Numbered from the stretch's first letter, positions 1-9,000 are shown. The stretch is DNA of 22,928 bases from Caulobacter segnis (GCF_003243465.1 NZ_QFQZ01000078.1:1-22928), one strand, 5' to 3'. Made by a program: numbers and translations. Notes: generated by a model not told the origin, from the sequence alone.

Positions 1-864
1 GGCCTTCTTGACGTAGATGTAGAGCGAGCGCGACACGGGGTACTGGCCGCTGGCGATCGTCTGGGCGGTCGGTTTGACGCCGTTGACGGCGGCGGCCTTG
101 ATGCGGTTGCCGTTCTCCTCGAGGAAGGAGTAGCCGAAGACGCCCAGCGCCCCGGGGGTCTTGGTGATGGTGCCGACGATGGCGTTGTCGTTTTCGCCGG
201 CGTCGATCCAGCCGCCGTCCGTGCGCATAGGATCGACCTTGGCTTTGAAGGCCTTGTCGTCCTTGTCGTGCAGAGCCTTGATGGTCGGGAACTTCTTGGC
301 GCCGGCCTCGACGCCCAGCTCTATCCAGGCGTCGCGGGTGCCCGAGGTCGGCGGCGGGCCGTAGACCAGGATGCGGTTGCTGGGGAGGTTTGAGCCGACC
401 TCTTTCCAGTTCTTGTAGGGGTTGGCGACGAACTGGCCGCCCCGCAAGGCGTTCTGCGCCAAGCCCAGATAGAGGTGCTCGAGCTTGAAATTGTAGTCGG
501 GCGCCTTCTTGTCCATGGCGATGACGATGCCGTCGAACCCGATCTTGATCTCGACGATGTCCTTGACGCCCTTGGCCTTGCAGGCCTCGAACTCGGACTT
601 CTTCATCGGACGCGAGGCGTTGGCGACGTCGGGGAAGCCCTCGCCCAGGCCGCCGCAGAACATCTTGAAACCGCCGCCGGTGCCCAGGCTCTCGACCTTG
701 GGCGACTTCTTGCCGGTCTTCTTGGCGAAGTTCTCGGCCACGCGGGTGGTGAACGGGAAGACGGTGGACGAGCCGGCGGCCCAGACGTAGTCGCGGGCGG
801 CGTGCGCGGCCGAGGCGCACGTCAGCAAAGCCGTCGCCGCAGCGACGCCGAGGAGCTTTTTCAT
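1..864 (-). CDS. pstS: PstS-like phosphate ABC transporter substrate-binding protein (3' end beyond window)
   Basis: This is a periplasmic phosphate-binding protein of the PstS type; 288 residues are visible and the C-terminus lies beyond position 1. The N-terminus is a signal peptide: MKK, a hydrophobic Ala/Leu stretch, and a likely cleavage after AHA near residue 22. The mature part opens with the family's WAAGSSTVFPFT signature, in which the Ser/Thr residues contact the oxyanion, and later shows GPPPTSGTRD and a PGALGVFGYSF segment typical of PstS. The ATG at 864 is preceded by an AGGA-type ribosome site about 12 bases upstream. Only 26 bases separate it from the arsC gene upstream, so it is probably the distal gene of the arsR operon. 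In that setting it may capture phosphate selectively when arsenate is present; that role is inferred. Whether pstCAB follow cannot be seen. Confidence 0.9.
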   Translation of the reverse strand, partial: MKKLLGVAAATALLTCASAAHAARDYVWAAGSSTVFPFTTRVAENFAKKTGKKSPKVESLGTGGGFKMFCGGLGEGFPDVANASRPMKKSEFEACKAKGVKDIVEIKIGFDGIVIAMDKKAPDYNFKLEHLYLGLAQNALRGGQFVANPYKNWKEVGSNLPSNRILVYGPPPTSGTRDAWIELGVEAGAKKFPTIKALHDKDDKAFKAKVDPMRTDGGWIDAGENDNAIVGTITKTPGALGVFGYSFLEENGNRIKAAAVNGVKPTAQTIASGQYPVSRSLYIYVKKA

Positions 865-890
865 CTTGCTGTTCCTGAGCGGTCGGGTGG

Positions 891-1307
891 TTAGGTCAGG
901 GAAACGACTTCACCGTCTTCTTTGGTGAAGCTGGCCGGCTTGCGATCAAGCAGATCCAGGACAACTTCAGACGGCCGGCAGAGCTTCACGCCCTTCGGCG
1001 TGACGACAATAGGCCGGTTTACAAGGATGGGTTGCTCGACCATGGCGTCGAGAATTTGGTTCTCCCCGACGCCGTCATCCAGGAGGCCCAGCTCGGCGGC
1101 AGGCGTGCCCTTCTCGCGCATCAGCTGGCGGAAGGTCAGGCCTGCTTCGGCGGCTAGCTCGCGCAACTGGTCATGGGTCCAGCCCGCGACGAGATACTCC
1201 ACGACCTTGGGCTCGTAGCCGGCCGCCCGCACTATCGCCACGGTGTTGCGCGAGGTGCCGCAGTTGGGGTTGTGGAAGATCACGATCGGAAAGTCGGCGT
1301 CAGCCAT
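891..1307 (-). CDS. arsC: Arsenate reductase, glutaredoxin-dependent ArsC (R773/YffB fold)
   Basis: This protein of 138 residues reduces arsenate to arsenite in the cytoplasm using glutathione and glutaredoxin. The catalytic motif HNPNCGTSRNT lies near residues 12-22 with Cys16 as the nucleophile (Cys12 in plasmid R773 ArsC). The downstream block with NRPIVVTP and KLCRPSEVVLDLL holds the arginines that bind the oxyanion, and the end reads FTKEDGE as in the family. The length is normal. It lies 36 bases after the preceding arsC-type gene and 26 bases before pstS on the same strand, so it belongs to the arsR operon. It is unrelated in fold to its neighbour arsC, so the operon carries two separate biochemical routes for arsenate reduction. 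Confidence 0.96.
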   Translation of the reverse strand: MADADFPIVIFHNPNCGTSRNTVAIVRAAGYEPKVVEYLVAGWTHDQLRELAAEAGLTFRQLMREKGTPAAELGLLDDGVGENQILDAMVEQPILVNRPIVVTPKGVKLCRPSEVVLDLLDRKPASFTKEDGEVVSLT

Positions 1308-1343
1308 GGGTCACCAGGAAGCAAATGAAGGGTCGAAGCAGGA

Positions 1344-1883
1344 TCAGGCGGCGGACTCGTCGGGTGCCTTGGACTTGCCGATGTCGTCCAGTCGGCGCTG
1401 CAACGACAGCCGGTCGAGCGAGGCCATCGGCAAGGCGCAGAAGAGCGTGATGCGGCTATTGAGCTGGCGATAGGCTTCGGCGAAGGCCAGAGCGATTTCG
1501 GCCTCCGTCCCTGTGGCCAGCGACGGATCGGGAATGCCCCAATGGGCGGTCATCGGCTGACCCGGCCAGATCGGGCAGGCCTCGCCGGCGGCGTTGTCGC
1601 AGACGGTGAACACGAAATCGAGGTCGGGCGCATCGGGATTGTTGAGGATCGCGAACTCATCCCAGGCCTTGGAGCGCAGGTCATCGGTCTTGTAATTCAG
1701 GTGCTGCAACAGGCTGACGGCCTGCGGGTCTAGGACGCCGCTGGGCGTGGAGCCGGCCGAATAGGCCTTGAAGCGTCCGGCGCCGACCCGGTTCATGATG
1801 CACTCGGCCATGACCGAGCGCGCCGAATTGTGGGTGCAGAGGAACAGGACGTTGAGCGGGCGTTGGCGGGTTTCGTCGGTCAT
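1344..1883 (-). CDS. arsC: Arsenate reductase, low-molecular-weight tyrosine phosphatase type
   Basis: The 179-residue protein belongs to the LMW-PTP arsenate reductase family. The P-loop is LFLCTHNSARS, a Cys-x5-Arg motif with Cys16 and Arg22. A second pair, Cys95 and Cys103 in FTVCDNAAGEACP, matches the resolving cysteines of the thioredoxin-linked group. The WGIPDPS segment holds the expected acid Asp119. The start is the ATG at 1883, which overlaps the arsR stop codon as ATGA, so translation is coupled; the reading frame stays open far upstream but that extension runs through arsR and is not coding. The C-terminus of about 35 residues beyond the core is longer than in the Staphylococcus pI258 protein. 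Confidence 0.95.
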   Translation of the reverse strand: MTDETRQRPLNVLFLCTHNSARSVMAECIMNRVGAGRFKAYSAGSTPSGVLDPQAVSLLQHLNYKTDDLRSKAWDEFAILNNPDAPDLDFVFTVCDNAAGEACPIWPGQPMTAHWGIPDPSLATGTEAEIALAFAEAYRQLNSRITLFCALPMASLDRLSLQRRLDDIGKSKAPDESAA

Positions 1884-2251
1884 GCCGTCTCCAGTTCCGT
1901 AAGGCAGGTTCCATCGCAGTCGGCGGCCTTGGCGACGATGTCGCCCAGCGGCGCGCAGATCTGCGGATTGCCGTTGCAGCAGTCTTCCATCAGGAAACCG
2001 AGCAGGCCGCTCATCGCGGCGTAATCGGCCGAATAGATGATCGAGCGCCCGTCCCGCCGGGAGACGATCAGGCCGGCGTGGGACAGGACGTTGAGATTGG
2101 CCGACAACGTGTTGGGGATCATCTCCAGCCGGCGCGCGATCTCGCCGGCCGCGATCCCGACCGGACCGGCCTTCACCAGCAGGCGGAAGATGGCCAGGCG
2201 GCTCTCGTGACCGAGGGCGGAGAGGCTGGCGACGGCGGCTTTCGATTCCAT
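1880..2251 (-). CDS. arsR: ArsR/SmtB-family arsenite-responsive repressor
   Basis: This 123-residue winged-helix repressor releases its operator when it binds As(III) or Sb(III). The helix-turn-helix covers about residues 33-60 (AGEIARRLEMIPNTLSANLNVL) and the wing follows with RRDGRSIIYS. It lacks the ELCVCD motif of the R773 type; instead the C-terminal part carries Cys91-Cys92-x6-Cys99 (EDCCNGNPQIC), resembling the C-terminal As(III) site known from Acidithiobacillus ferrooxidans ArsR, plus further cysteines at the end. It is the first gene of the leftward operon and overlaps the next gene by four bases. The start codon at 2251 sits inside a perfect inverted repeat and has no proper Shine-Dalgarno sequence, so a leaderless or very short-leader mRNA is possible. 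Confidence 0.95.
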   Translation of the reverse strand: MESKAAVASLSALGHESRLAIFRLLVKAGPVGIAAGEIARRLEMIPNTLSANLNVLSHAGLIVSRRDGRSIIYSADYAAMSGLLGFLMEDCCNGNPQICAPLGDIVAKAADCDGTCLTELETA

Positions 2252-2274
2252 ATTTCCAATATGCTGGAAATATG
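2249..2274. promoter_or_regulatory. Probable ArsR operator between arsR and arsH
   Basis: A perfect inverted repeat is visible: CATATTTCCA, a six-base spacer, then TGGAAATATG. It covers the arsR start codon (2249-2251) and ends 33 bases before the chosen arsH start. Its place between two divergent arsenic operons makes it the obvious ArsR site controlling both. On the arsR strand, TTGATC and CATATT with a 16-base gap form a possible promoter whose start point would fall at or next to the ATG; this promoter is an inference. Confidence 0.8.
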
Positions 2275-2307
2275 AGACGGATCAATGACGATGTTGGAGT
2301 CGCTTGC

Positions 2308-3051
2308 ATGACCGAGTTTCCCGCCCTGCAACCGCAGTTCCTGGCCCCGATCGATCCGCAAAGGCTGGAGCCAGCGACGCGGGCGACCCATCCGCCCCGC
2401 ATCCTCCTGCTCTACGGCTCGCTGCGCGAACGCTCGTTCAGCCGGCTGCTGACCCAGGAGGCGGCCCGCATCCTTGAGCGCCTGGGCTGCGAGACCAGGA
2501 TCTTCGACCCCCGCGACCTGCCGCTGCCCGACGCCACCGGCCCCGACCATCCCAAGGTCCAGGAACTGCGGGCGCTGTCGCTTTGGTCCGAGGGTCAGGT
2601 CTGGTGCAGCCCCGAACGTCACGGCGCGATCAGCGGGATCATGAAGGCCCAGATCGACTGGATTCCGTTGGAGATCGGCAGCGTGCGCCCGACGCAAGGG
2701 CGAACCCTGGCGGTGATGCAGGTCAGCGGCGGCTCGCAATCGTTCAACGCGGTCAACACCCTGCGCCTGCTGGGCCGCTGGATGCGGATGATCACCATCC
2801 CCAACCAGTCCTCGGTGGCCATGGCCTACAAGGAGTTTGACGAGCAGGACCGCATGAAACCCTCGGCCTATTACGACCGCGTCGTCGACGTCATGGAGGA
2901 GCTGATGAAGTTCACGCTGCTGACGCGCGATCGGGCCGACTACCTGGTCGATCGCTATAGTGAGCGAAAGGTCAACGGACGTATTGCCGAGCATGTCGAG
3001 CTCAGCGCGGCGGCGATGAGCCACGAAACCCTGAAGGCTCAAACCGCATGA
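2308..3051 (+). CDS. arsH: ArsH, NADPH-dependent FMN organoarsenical oxidase
   Basis: ArsH is a flavodoxin-like NADPH:FMN oxidoreductase that oxidises trivalent methyl and aromatic arsenicals to less toxic pentavalent forms. The protein has 247 residues. The FMN-binding loop YGSLRERSFSR lies at residues 36-46, and the middle carries GIMKAQIDWIP and QVSGGSQSFN blocks typical of ArsH. The ATG at 2308 is chosen because GGAG lies eight bases upstream; the earlier in-frame ATG at 2272 lies inside the inverted repeat and has no ribosome site. It is the first gene rightward from the shared operator and overlaps the next gene by four bases (ATGA). Confidence 0.95.
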   Translation: MTEFPALQPQFLAPIDPQRLEPATRATHPPRILLLYGSLRERSFSRLLTQEAARILERLGCETRIFDPRDLPLPDATGPDHPKVQELRALSLWSEGQVWCSPERHGAISGIMKAQIDWIPLEIGSVRPTQGRTLAVMQVSGGSQSFNAVNTLRLLGRWMRMITIPNQSSVAMAYKEFDEQDRMKPSAYYDRVVDVMEELMKFTLLTRDRADYLVDRYSERKVNGRIAEHVELSAAAMSHETLKAQTA

Positions 3052-3557
3052 CCCGTTCGGACCTGACCACGAGGGCGGCTACGGCCGCCGATGCGCCCGC
3101 GATCGTCGAAATCTATAACGAGGGGATCGCCGACCGCATCGCCACGTTCGAGACGTCCCCGCGCTCCGCCGATCAGATCCTTGGATGGTTCGATGATCGC
3201 CACCCCGTCATCGTGGTGACCGAGGAGGCCGGCCAGATCGCAGGCTACGCCGCCACATTTTCTTACGCCGATCGTTGTTGCTACGCCGGCATCGCTGAGT
3301 TCTCGGTCTATGTCCGGCGCGCTAGCCGCGGCCGAGGCGTCGGCGCCGTCGCCATGAACGCCTTGATCGACGCGGCCGTTCGAGCTGGGTTCTGGAAGCT
3401 GCTCTCGCGGGTCTTCGTTGAGAACAAGGCTAGCCTGGCCCTCCTGAAGTCCGTCGGCTTCCGAGAGGTGGGTGTCCATGAAAAGCACGGCAAGCTGGAC
3501 GGCGTCTGGCGCGACGTGGTGGCGGTCGAGCGTCTGTTGGAGGACAACCTCGATTAA
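3048..3557 (+). CDS. arsN: GNAT acetyltransferase, ArsN / phosphinothricin acetyltransferase-like
   Basis: This 169-residue GCN5-type acetyltransferase matches the ArsN group, which acetylates the arsenic antibiotic arsinothricin and is related to phosphinothricin acetyltransferases. Features seen are the N-terminal IVEIYNEGIADRIATFE block of the Pat/ArsN family, the acetyl-CoA loop RRASRGRGVG (about residues 89-99), and the NKASLALLKSVGF and HGKLDGVWRDV blocks near the end. The start ATG overlaps the arsH stop as ATGA, so the two are co-translated. Linkage to arsH supports an arsenical substrate over a herbicide-like one; the exact substrate is inferred. TAA ends it at 3557, and a GC-rich gap follows. 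Confidence 0.88.
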   Translation: MTRSDLTTRAATAADAPAIVEIYNEGIADRIATFETSPRSADQILGWFDDRHPVIVVTEEAGQIAGYAATFSYADRCCYAGIAEFSVYVRRASRGRGVGAVAMNALIDAAVRAGFWKLLSRVFVENKASLALLKSVGFREVGVHEKHGKLDGVWRDVVAVERLLEDNLD

Positions 3558-3847
3558 GGCGACGGCCCGGTTAGTGGCGCGCGGCGGCTTGTTGCGCCGC
3601 AATCTGGGCGAAGACGGCGGCCGCCGCGGCGTTTGCGGTTTCGACGACAACCGCGGCTTCGCCTGGCCTGCGCTCTAGTCAATTGGGAGCGAGCGGTTCA
3701 GACACCTGCGACAAAAAATATTTGAATCCCCGCAAGCCCTTACGCCTTCGAATGAATCGTCAAGCTTGGGCGACAAACCCGGTCGCACCCACCGTTGACT
3801 CCGCAAGCCGCAAGAGAACAAAGATAGAACCTACTCGTTAGGTGTTC
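3558..3847. other. Intergenic region between arsN and imuA
   Basis: This gap of 290 bases holds no convincing gene. Its first half is GC-rich, with a 6-bp hairpin GCGGCG/CGCCGC (3581-3600, eight-base loop) that might help end the ars transcript but has no T run. The second half is less GC-rich (ACAAAAAATATTTGAA near 3711-3726) and looks like a promoter region. TTGACT at 3795-3800 is a possible -35 element for imuA, and the LexA box lies just downstream. Confidence 0.5.
3816..3830. promoter_or_regulatory. LexA (SOS) box upstream of imuA
   Basis: The sequence GAAC, seven bases, GAAC is a direct repeat that reads GTTC-N7-GTTC on the other strand. This is the established LexA target of alphaproteobacteria, including Caulobacter. 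It ends 17 bases before the imuA ATG, a position where bound LexA would block transcription. It predicts that imuA-imuB-dnaE2 is induced by DNA damage. Confidence 0.85.
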
Positions 3848-4609
3848 ATGTCCCTTCACCGCTCACCCGCCGCGCTCGATGCGCTCAGACGTCAGGTCCG
3901 CTTGATCGAGCTGGCCGACAGCGCCAGCGGCCGGGTCCTGCCGTTCGGTGTGGAGGCGATCGATGTGCGGCTACCCGGTCAAGGTTTGGCGATGGGCGCG
4001 TTGCATGAGGTCGCCGGCGGGGCCGAGGGGGCGCTGCATGGCGCCGCCGCAGCAAGCTTCGCGGCCGGGATCCTCGCGCGGGCGGATGGCCCCGTGCTCT
4101 GGTGTCTTCGACAGCGCGATCTTTTCGCCCCGGCGTTGGCGCAGGCGGGTCTGCCGCCCAAGCGTGTGATCTTCGCCGAGGCCGGCGATGAGGCGGCGAT
4201 CCTGGGGGCCATGGAAGAGGGTCTGAAGTATCGCGGTCTGGCCGGCGTGGTCGGTGAGGTCGCCAAGCTCTCGATGACCGCCTCTCGTCGATTGCAACTG
4301 GCGGCCGAGAAAAGCGGCCAGATGGCGATCGCCATCCGAAGATGGCGGCGGATCGCCGATGCAGCCGATCTTGGTCAGCCGACGGCGGCCACCACGCGGT
4401 GGAGAGTATCGGCCCTCCCCTCCTCTCCCCTGCCAACCGCCGGTGTCGGCCGCGCCCGCTGGCTCCTTGAACTCATGCGTTGCCGCGCCGGTGAAGCTTT
4501 CGACATCGAGATTGAAGCCTGTGACGCCAAGGGTCATCTCCGTCTTCCTACCGCAGTGGCCGACCGATCGGTTGCGCCGCAGCCTGGGCAAGAGCGCGCC
4601 GCCGCCTGA
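3848..4609 (+). CDS. imuA: ImuA, SOS mutagenesis accessory protein
   Basis: ImuA is a RecA/SulA-related protein of 253 residues that works with ImuB and DnaE2 in damage-induced mutagenesis. The sequence shows LPFGVEAIDVRLPGQGLAMGALHEVAG near the N-terminus, where the family has its RecA-like start. The middle segments GPVLWCLRQRDLFAPALAQAG and WRVSALPSSPLPTAGVGRARW are also typical of the family. The start chosen is the ATG at 3848, with AGG five bases upstream; an in-frame GTG at 3842 overlaps that site and is less likely. It is the first gene after the LexA box, and its end overlaps imuB by 89 bases. The short low-complexity part near residues 190-200 is encoded by a C-rich tract but is also seen in homologues. 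Confidence 0.9.
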   Translation: MSLHRSPAALDALRRQVRLIELADSASGRVLPFGVEAIDVRLPGQGLAMGALHEVAGGAEGALHGAAAASFAAGILARADGPVLWCLRQRDLFAPALAQAGLPPKRVIFAEAGDEAAILGAMEEGLKYRGLAGVVGEVAKLSMTASRRLQLAAEKSGQMAIAIRRWRRIADAADLGQPTAATTRWRVSALPSSPLPTAGVGRARWLLELMRCRAGEAFDIEIEACDAKGHLRLPTAVADRSVAPQPGQERAAA

Positions 4610-6047
4610 CGTTCCCGTCGTCATGGTCGGACGGGTGGGGCGTCGCCGCGCCGTGGCGAGCCTCAACACCGCAGCGGCGGAAGCCGGCGTTCGACTTGGC
4701 CAGGCCGTTGCCCATGCCACCGCCATGGTCCCAGGCTTGGTGCTCCACGACCTGGACGCGGACGGTGACGCGGCCGCGCTCCATCGCTTGGCGCTCTGGG
4801 CCCAGCGTCTCTACTCGCCCGTCGCGTCTCCCGATGCACCCGATGGATTGGTCATTGACGCCACCGGCGCTGCGCACCTGCGCGGCGGCGAGGAGAAGAT
4901 GCTGATCGACATCCGCAGTCGGCTCGAGAAGGTGGGGCTGCAGTCTCACGTCGCCATCGCCGACACCTGGGGCGCGGCCCATGCCGTGGCGCGCTATAGC
5001 CGCCGTGCCATCTACGTTGTCGATCCTAGCGTTATCGGAAGGGTGATCTCGGACCTGCCAGTCGCGGCGCTGCGTCTTCCGGCCTCCACGGTCGAGGCGC
5101 TCGGGCGATTGGGGTTCGACACCATCGGTGAGCTGGAGGCCACGCCCAAAGGGCCCCTGGCCCACCGTGTCGGCTACGCCCCGGTGCGGCGTCTGGACCA
5201 GGCCTTCGGTCGCCACGCCGAGCCGATCGAGCCGGTCATGGCGCCAGAAACTCTGACCGCGCGCCGGGCTTTCGCCGAGCCGATCGGCGCGCCCGAAACG
5301 ATGGCGCGATACGTCACCCAATTGGTCGCCGAGCTTTGCGCCGCGTTGGAGGCTGTCAGCCTCGGGGCCCGGCGTCTGGACGCCTATTTCGTGCGGGTCG
5401 ACAATCGGACCGAGACGGCAAGGATCGCCATGGCCTCTCCGACCCGGGACGCCAGGCGCTTGGCGCGACTGCTCTGCGAGAGGCTCGAGTACGTCGATCC
5501 CGGCTTTGGCGTGGAGAAGATCATCCTCGCCGCGCCTGGCGCGGAGTCTCTGGTTTTCAAGCAAACCGACAGCCTGGGCGACAGCGACGCGCCCACCGAC
5601 CTGTCGGCCCTGGTGGACACCCTGACCAATCGCCTGGGCGCTGGCCAAGTCTATCGCTTGGCGTCGGCCGAAAGCGATCTGCCCGAGCGATCAGTGCGCG
5701 CCGCGCCCGCGCTAGACGCGGTGGAGGAGTTTTCCTGGCCTCTGGATTGGCCCCGGCCCACCCGGCTCTTCGCCCGGCCAGAACCGGTGGAGACCGTGGC
5801 TCTGTTGCCCGACGCGCCGCCGGCCGCCTTCACCTGGCGCGGCGTTCGCCGGCGCGTTCGTTGCGCCGATGGCCCTGAGCGGGTGTTTGGCGAATGGTGG
5901 AAGGCCGACGCCGAATTGGCCCGCTCGCGCGACTACTACCAGGTCGAGGACGACTCTGGAGAACGCTTCTGGCTCTATCGTGACGGTGACGGCGAGGATC
6001 CGGCGACCGGCACGCAGCGCTGGTTTATCGCGAGGATCTTCGCATGA
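4521..6047 (+). CDS. imuB: ImuB, catalytically inactive Y-family polymerase homologue
   Basis: ImuB is a Y-family DNA polymerase relative that acts as a hub, linking DnaE2 to the sliding clamp. This copy has 508 residues. The N-terminus VISVFLPQWPTDRLRR lacks the catalytic aspartates of active Y-family enzymes (DxDxFF), as expected. The helix-hairpin-helix-like segment AALRLPASTVEALGRLGFDTIGELEATP and the little-finger part follow. The C-terminal tail, from about residue 400, is the ImuB-specific region. QTDSLG at Gln348 is a candidate clamp-binding motif (inferred). The GTG at 4521 is chosen because it places the family's usual N-terminus at the front; the frame is open further upstream inside imuA. 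The stop overlaps the dnaE2 start (ATGA). Confidence 0.92.
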   Translation: MTPRVISVFLPQWPTDRLRRSLGKSAPPPDVPVVMVGRVGRRRAVASLNTAAAEAGVRLGQAVAHATAMVPGLVLHDLDADGDAAALHRLALWAQRLYSPVASPDAPDGLVIDATGAAHLRGGEEKMLIDIRSRLEKVGLQSHVAIADTWGAAHAVARYSRRAIYVVDPSVIGRVISDLPVAALRLPASTVEALGRLGFDTIGELEATPKGPLAHRVGYAPVRRLDQAFGRHAEPIEPVMAPETLTARRAFAEPIGAPETMARYVTQLVAELCAALEAVSLGARRLDAYFVRVDNRTETARIAMASPTRDARRLARLLCERLEYVDPGFGVEKIILAAPGAESLVFKQTDSLGDSDAPTDLSALVDTLTNRLGAGQVYRLASAESDLPERSVRAAPALDAVEEFSWPLDWPRPTRLFARPEPVETVALLPDAPPAAFTWRGVRRRVRCADGPERVFGEWWKADAELARSRDYYQVEDDSGERFWLYRDGDGEDPATGTQRWFIARIFA

Positions 6048-9000
6048 GCGCGACTTACGTCGAGCTGCAATGCGCTTCGCATTTCTCGCTCTTGCGCGGA
6101 GCGTCCTCGCCGGGCGAGCTTTTCGACCAGGCCGCGGCCCTGGGCTACGAGGCGCTGGCGGTCTGCGATCGCAACAGCCTGGCCGGCATCGTTCGCGCGC
6201 ATATCGCGGCCAAGGCCACGGGGGTTCGGCTGATCGTCGGCTGCGAGCTGGCGCTTCGCGACGGCATGACCCTGGTGGTGCTGCCGACCGACCGGCCCGC
6301 CTATTCGCGGCTCTGCAGATTGCTGTCCCTGGGCAAGCACCGCGCCGGCAAGGGCGAGTGCGACCTGGACCTGCACGACGTGGCCGCCCATGCCGAGGGT
6401 CTGATCGCCATTCTCATCCCCGACAAGGCCGACGATCTTTGCGCCCTGCAGCTGAAGAAGGTGGCCGCAGTCTTCGGGGCCAACGCCCACTTGGCCCTGA
6501 CCCTGCGCCGGCGTCCCGGCGACGCCTTGCGGCTTCATCGTCTCGACCAGATCGCCCGGGCCGCCGGTGTGACGCCGGTTGTCACCAACCGAGTGCTCTT
6601 CCATGAGCCCTCGCGCCGGATGCTGCAGGACGTCGTCACGTGCATTCGTGAGGGCACGACGATCGACGATGTTGGCTTCAAGCGTGACCGCCACGCCGAT
6701 CGCTATCTGAAGGCGCCGGCCGAGATCGAGCGCCTGTTCGCCAAGCACCTGGACGCGGTGGCGGCAACGACTTCGATCGCCGCTCGCTGCCGGTTCAATC
6801 TCGACGAGCTGAGCTACCAGTATCCCAGCGAGGTCAACGAGGGGCGCTCGCCCCAGGAGACCCTAGAGCGTCAAACCTGGGAGGGCGCGGCCGAGCGCTA
6901 TCCGGACGGGGTGCCGCCCGAGGTTCGCGCGACCTTGAACCATGAGCTGAAGCTGATCGGGATCATGGGCTATGCGCCCTATTTCCTGACGGTCAATTCG
7001 ATCGTCCGCTTCGCGCGGTCCCAGGACATCCTCTGCCAAGGTCGCGGCTCGGCCGCCAATTCGGCGGTCTGCTATGTGCTGGGCATTACCTCGATCGACC
7101 CTGAGCGCAACGACCTGCTGTTCGAGCGCTTCGTCAGCCAGGAGCGTAACGAGCCGCCGGACATCGACGTGGATTTCGAGCATGCGCGCCGCGAGACGGT
7201 GATGCAGTGGATCTTCGACACCTACGGGCGCCATCGCTGCGCGCTGGTCGCCGTCGTCCAGCGCTTTCGCCCGCGCGGGGCGGTGCGCGACGTGGGCAAG
7301 GTGTTGGGCTTGCCCGAGGACATGACCAAGGCCCTGTCGAGCCAGGTGTGGAGCTTCTCGCGCGAGGAGATCGAGGAAAAGCACGCCGCCGACCTTGGCA
7401 TGGACCTGTCCGACCGTCGGCTGCGCCTGACTCTGGAGCTGGCTCAGCAGCTGCTCAACACCCCGCGCCACTTTAGCCAGCATCCCGGCGGCTTCGTCCT
7501 GACCGAGGACCGCCTAGACGAGCTGGTGCCGATCGAGCCGGCGGCCATGGAAAACCGCCAGATCATCGAGTGGGATAAGGACGACATCGACGAGCTGAAG
7601 TTCATGAAGGTCGATGTACTGGCCTTGGGCATGCTGACCTGCCTGCAGAAGGGTTTGGCGCTGATCGCGCAGCACAAGGGCGTCCATCTCCAGCTGGCCA
7701 CCATTCCGCCGGAGGATCCGCGCACCTACGCGATGATCCGCAAGGCCGACACCCTGGGCGTCTTCCAGATTGAAAGCCGGGCCCAGATGGCGATGTTGCC
7801 GCGCATCAAGCCGCGCAGCTTCTACGACCTGGTGATCGAGGTGGCGATCGTGCGGCCCGGCCCGATCCAGGGCGACATGGTCCACCCCTATCTTCGGCGG
7901 CGCGAGGGCCTAGAGCCGGTCAGCTATCCCACCCCCGAGCTGGAGAAGGTGCTGGGCAAGACCCTGGGCGTGCCGCTCTTCCAGGAGCAGGCCATGCGCG
8001 TGGCGATCGAATGCGCCGGGTTCACGCCGGGCGAAGCCGATCAGCTGCGCCGCGCGATGGCGACTTTCAAAATGACCGGCGGGGTCACGCACTTTCGCGA
8101 CAAGCTGGTCGGCGGCATGGTCGAGCGAGGCTACGATCTGGAGTACGCCGAAAAGACCTTCTCCCAGCTTGAAGGGTTCGGATCCTACGGCTTTCCGGAA
8201 AGCCATGCGGCCAGCTTCGCGCTGCTGGCCTACGCCTCCTCCTGGCTCAAGTGCCACCACCCCGACGCCTTTTGCGCGGCGCTCCTGAACTCCCAGCCGA
8301 TGGGCTTCTACGGGGTCTCGCAGATCGTGCGCGACGCAGTCGAGCATGGCGTCGAGATTAGGCCCGTGTGCGTCAATCGCTCGCGATGGGACTGCACCCT
8401 TGAGCCGGCCAGCCGGGACGGTCGCCTAGCCGTTCGCCTGGGCCTGAGGATGATCAAGGGCGTGGTGGACGAGGAGGCCGCGACCCTGGTGGCCGCGCGC
8501 GGTGACCAGCCCTACACCTCGATCGACGACCTCTGGCGCCGGTCAGGGCTGAAGCCGGGGATGCTTGGGAAGCTCGCCGAAGCCGACGCCTTTCTGCCAA
8601 GCCTACGCCTACACCGCCGTGAAGCGATGTGGGCGATCAAGGCGCTGCGTGACACCGCCCTGCCCTTGTTCGATCAGCCGGAGGCCAGCGAACTCAACGA
8701 GCCAGCGCCGCAGCTGAAGGCCATGACCGAGGGGCGCGAGATCGTCGAGGACTACGGCAATCTTGGCCTGTCGCTTCGCCGGCATCCCTTGGCGCTGCTT
8801 CGGTCGGATCTCACCCGCCAGCGCCGCGCGCCCTGCCGATCGGTCAGCGCGGGCCGCGATGGTCACTTCATCCAGACCGCCGGCCTGGTGCTGGTGCGCC
8901 AGCGGCCGGGATCGGCCAAGGGCGTGATGTTCATCACCATCGAAGACGAGAGCGGCGTGGCCAATCTGGTCATTTGGCCAACGCTCTACGAGAAGCAGCG

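Noticed and set aside
1344..2402. A single 352-residue open frame on the minus strand across arsC and arsR
   Set aside because: Only the part from 1883 matches a protein family; the upstream part runs through arsR in another frame and is proline/arginine-rich.
2173..3042. Long minus-strand open frame opposite arsH
   Set aside because: It is the complement shadow of arsH in GC-rich DNA, with no recognisable domain.
3472..3678. Small plus-strand frame after arsN
   Set aside because: It starts inside arsN and is Arg/Gly-rich without a ribosome site.
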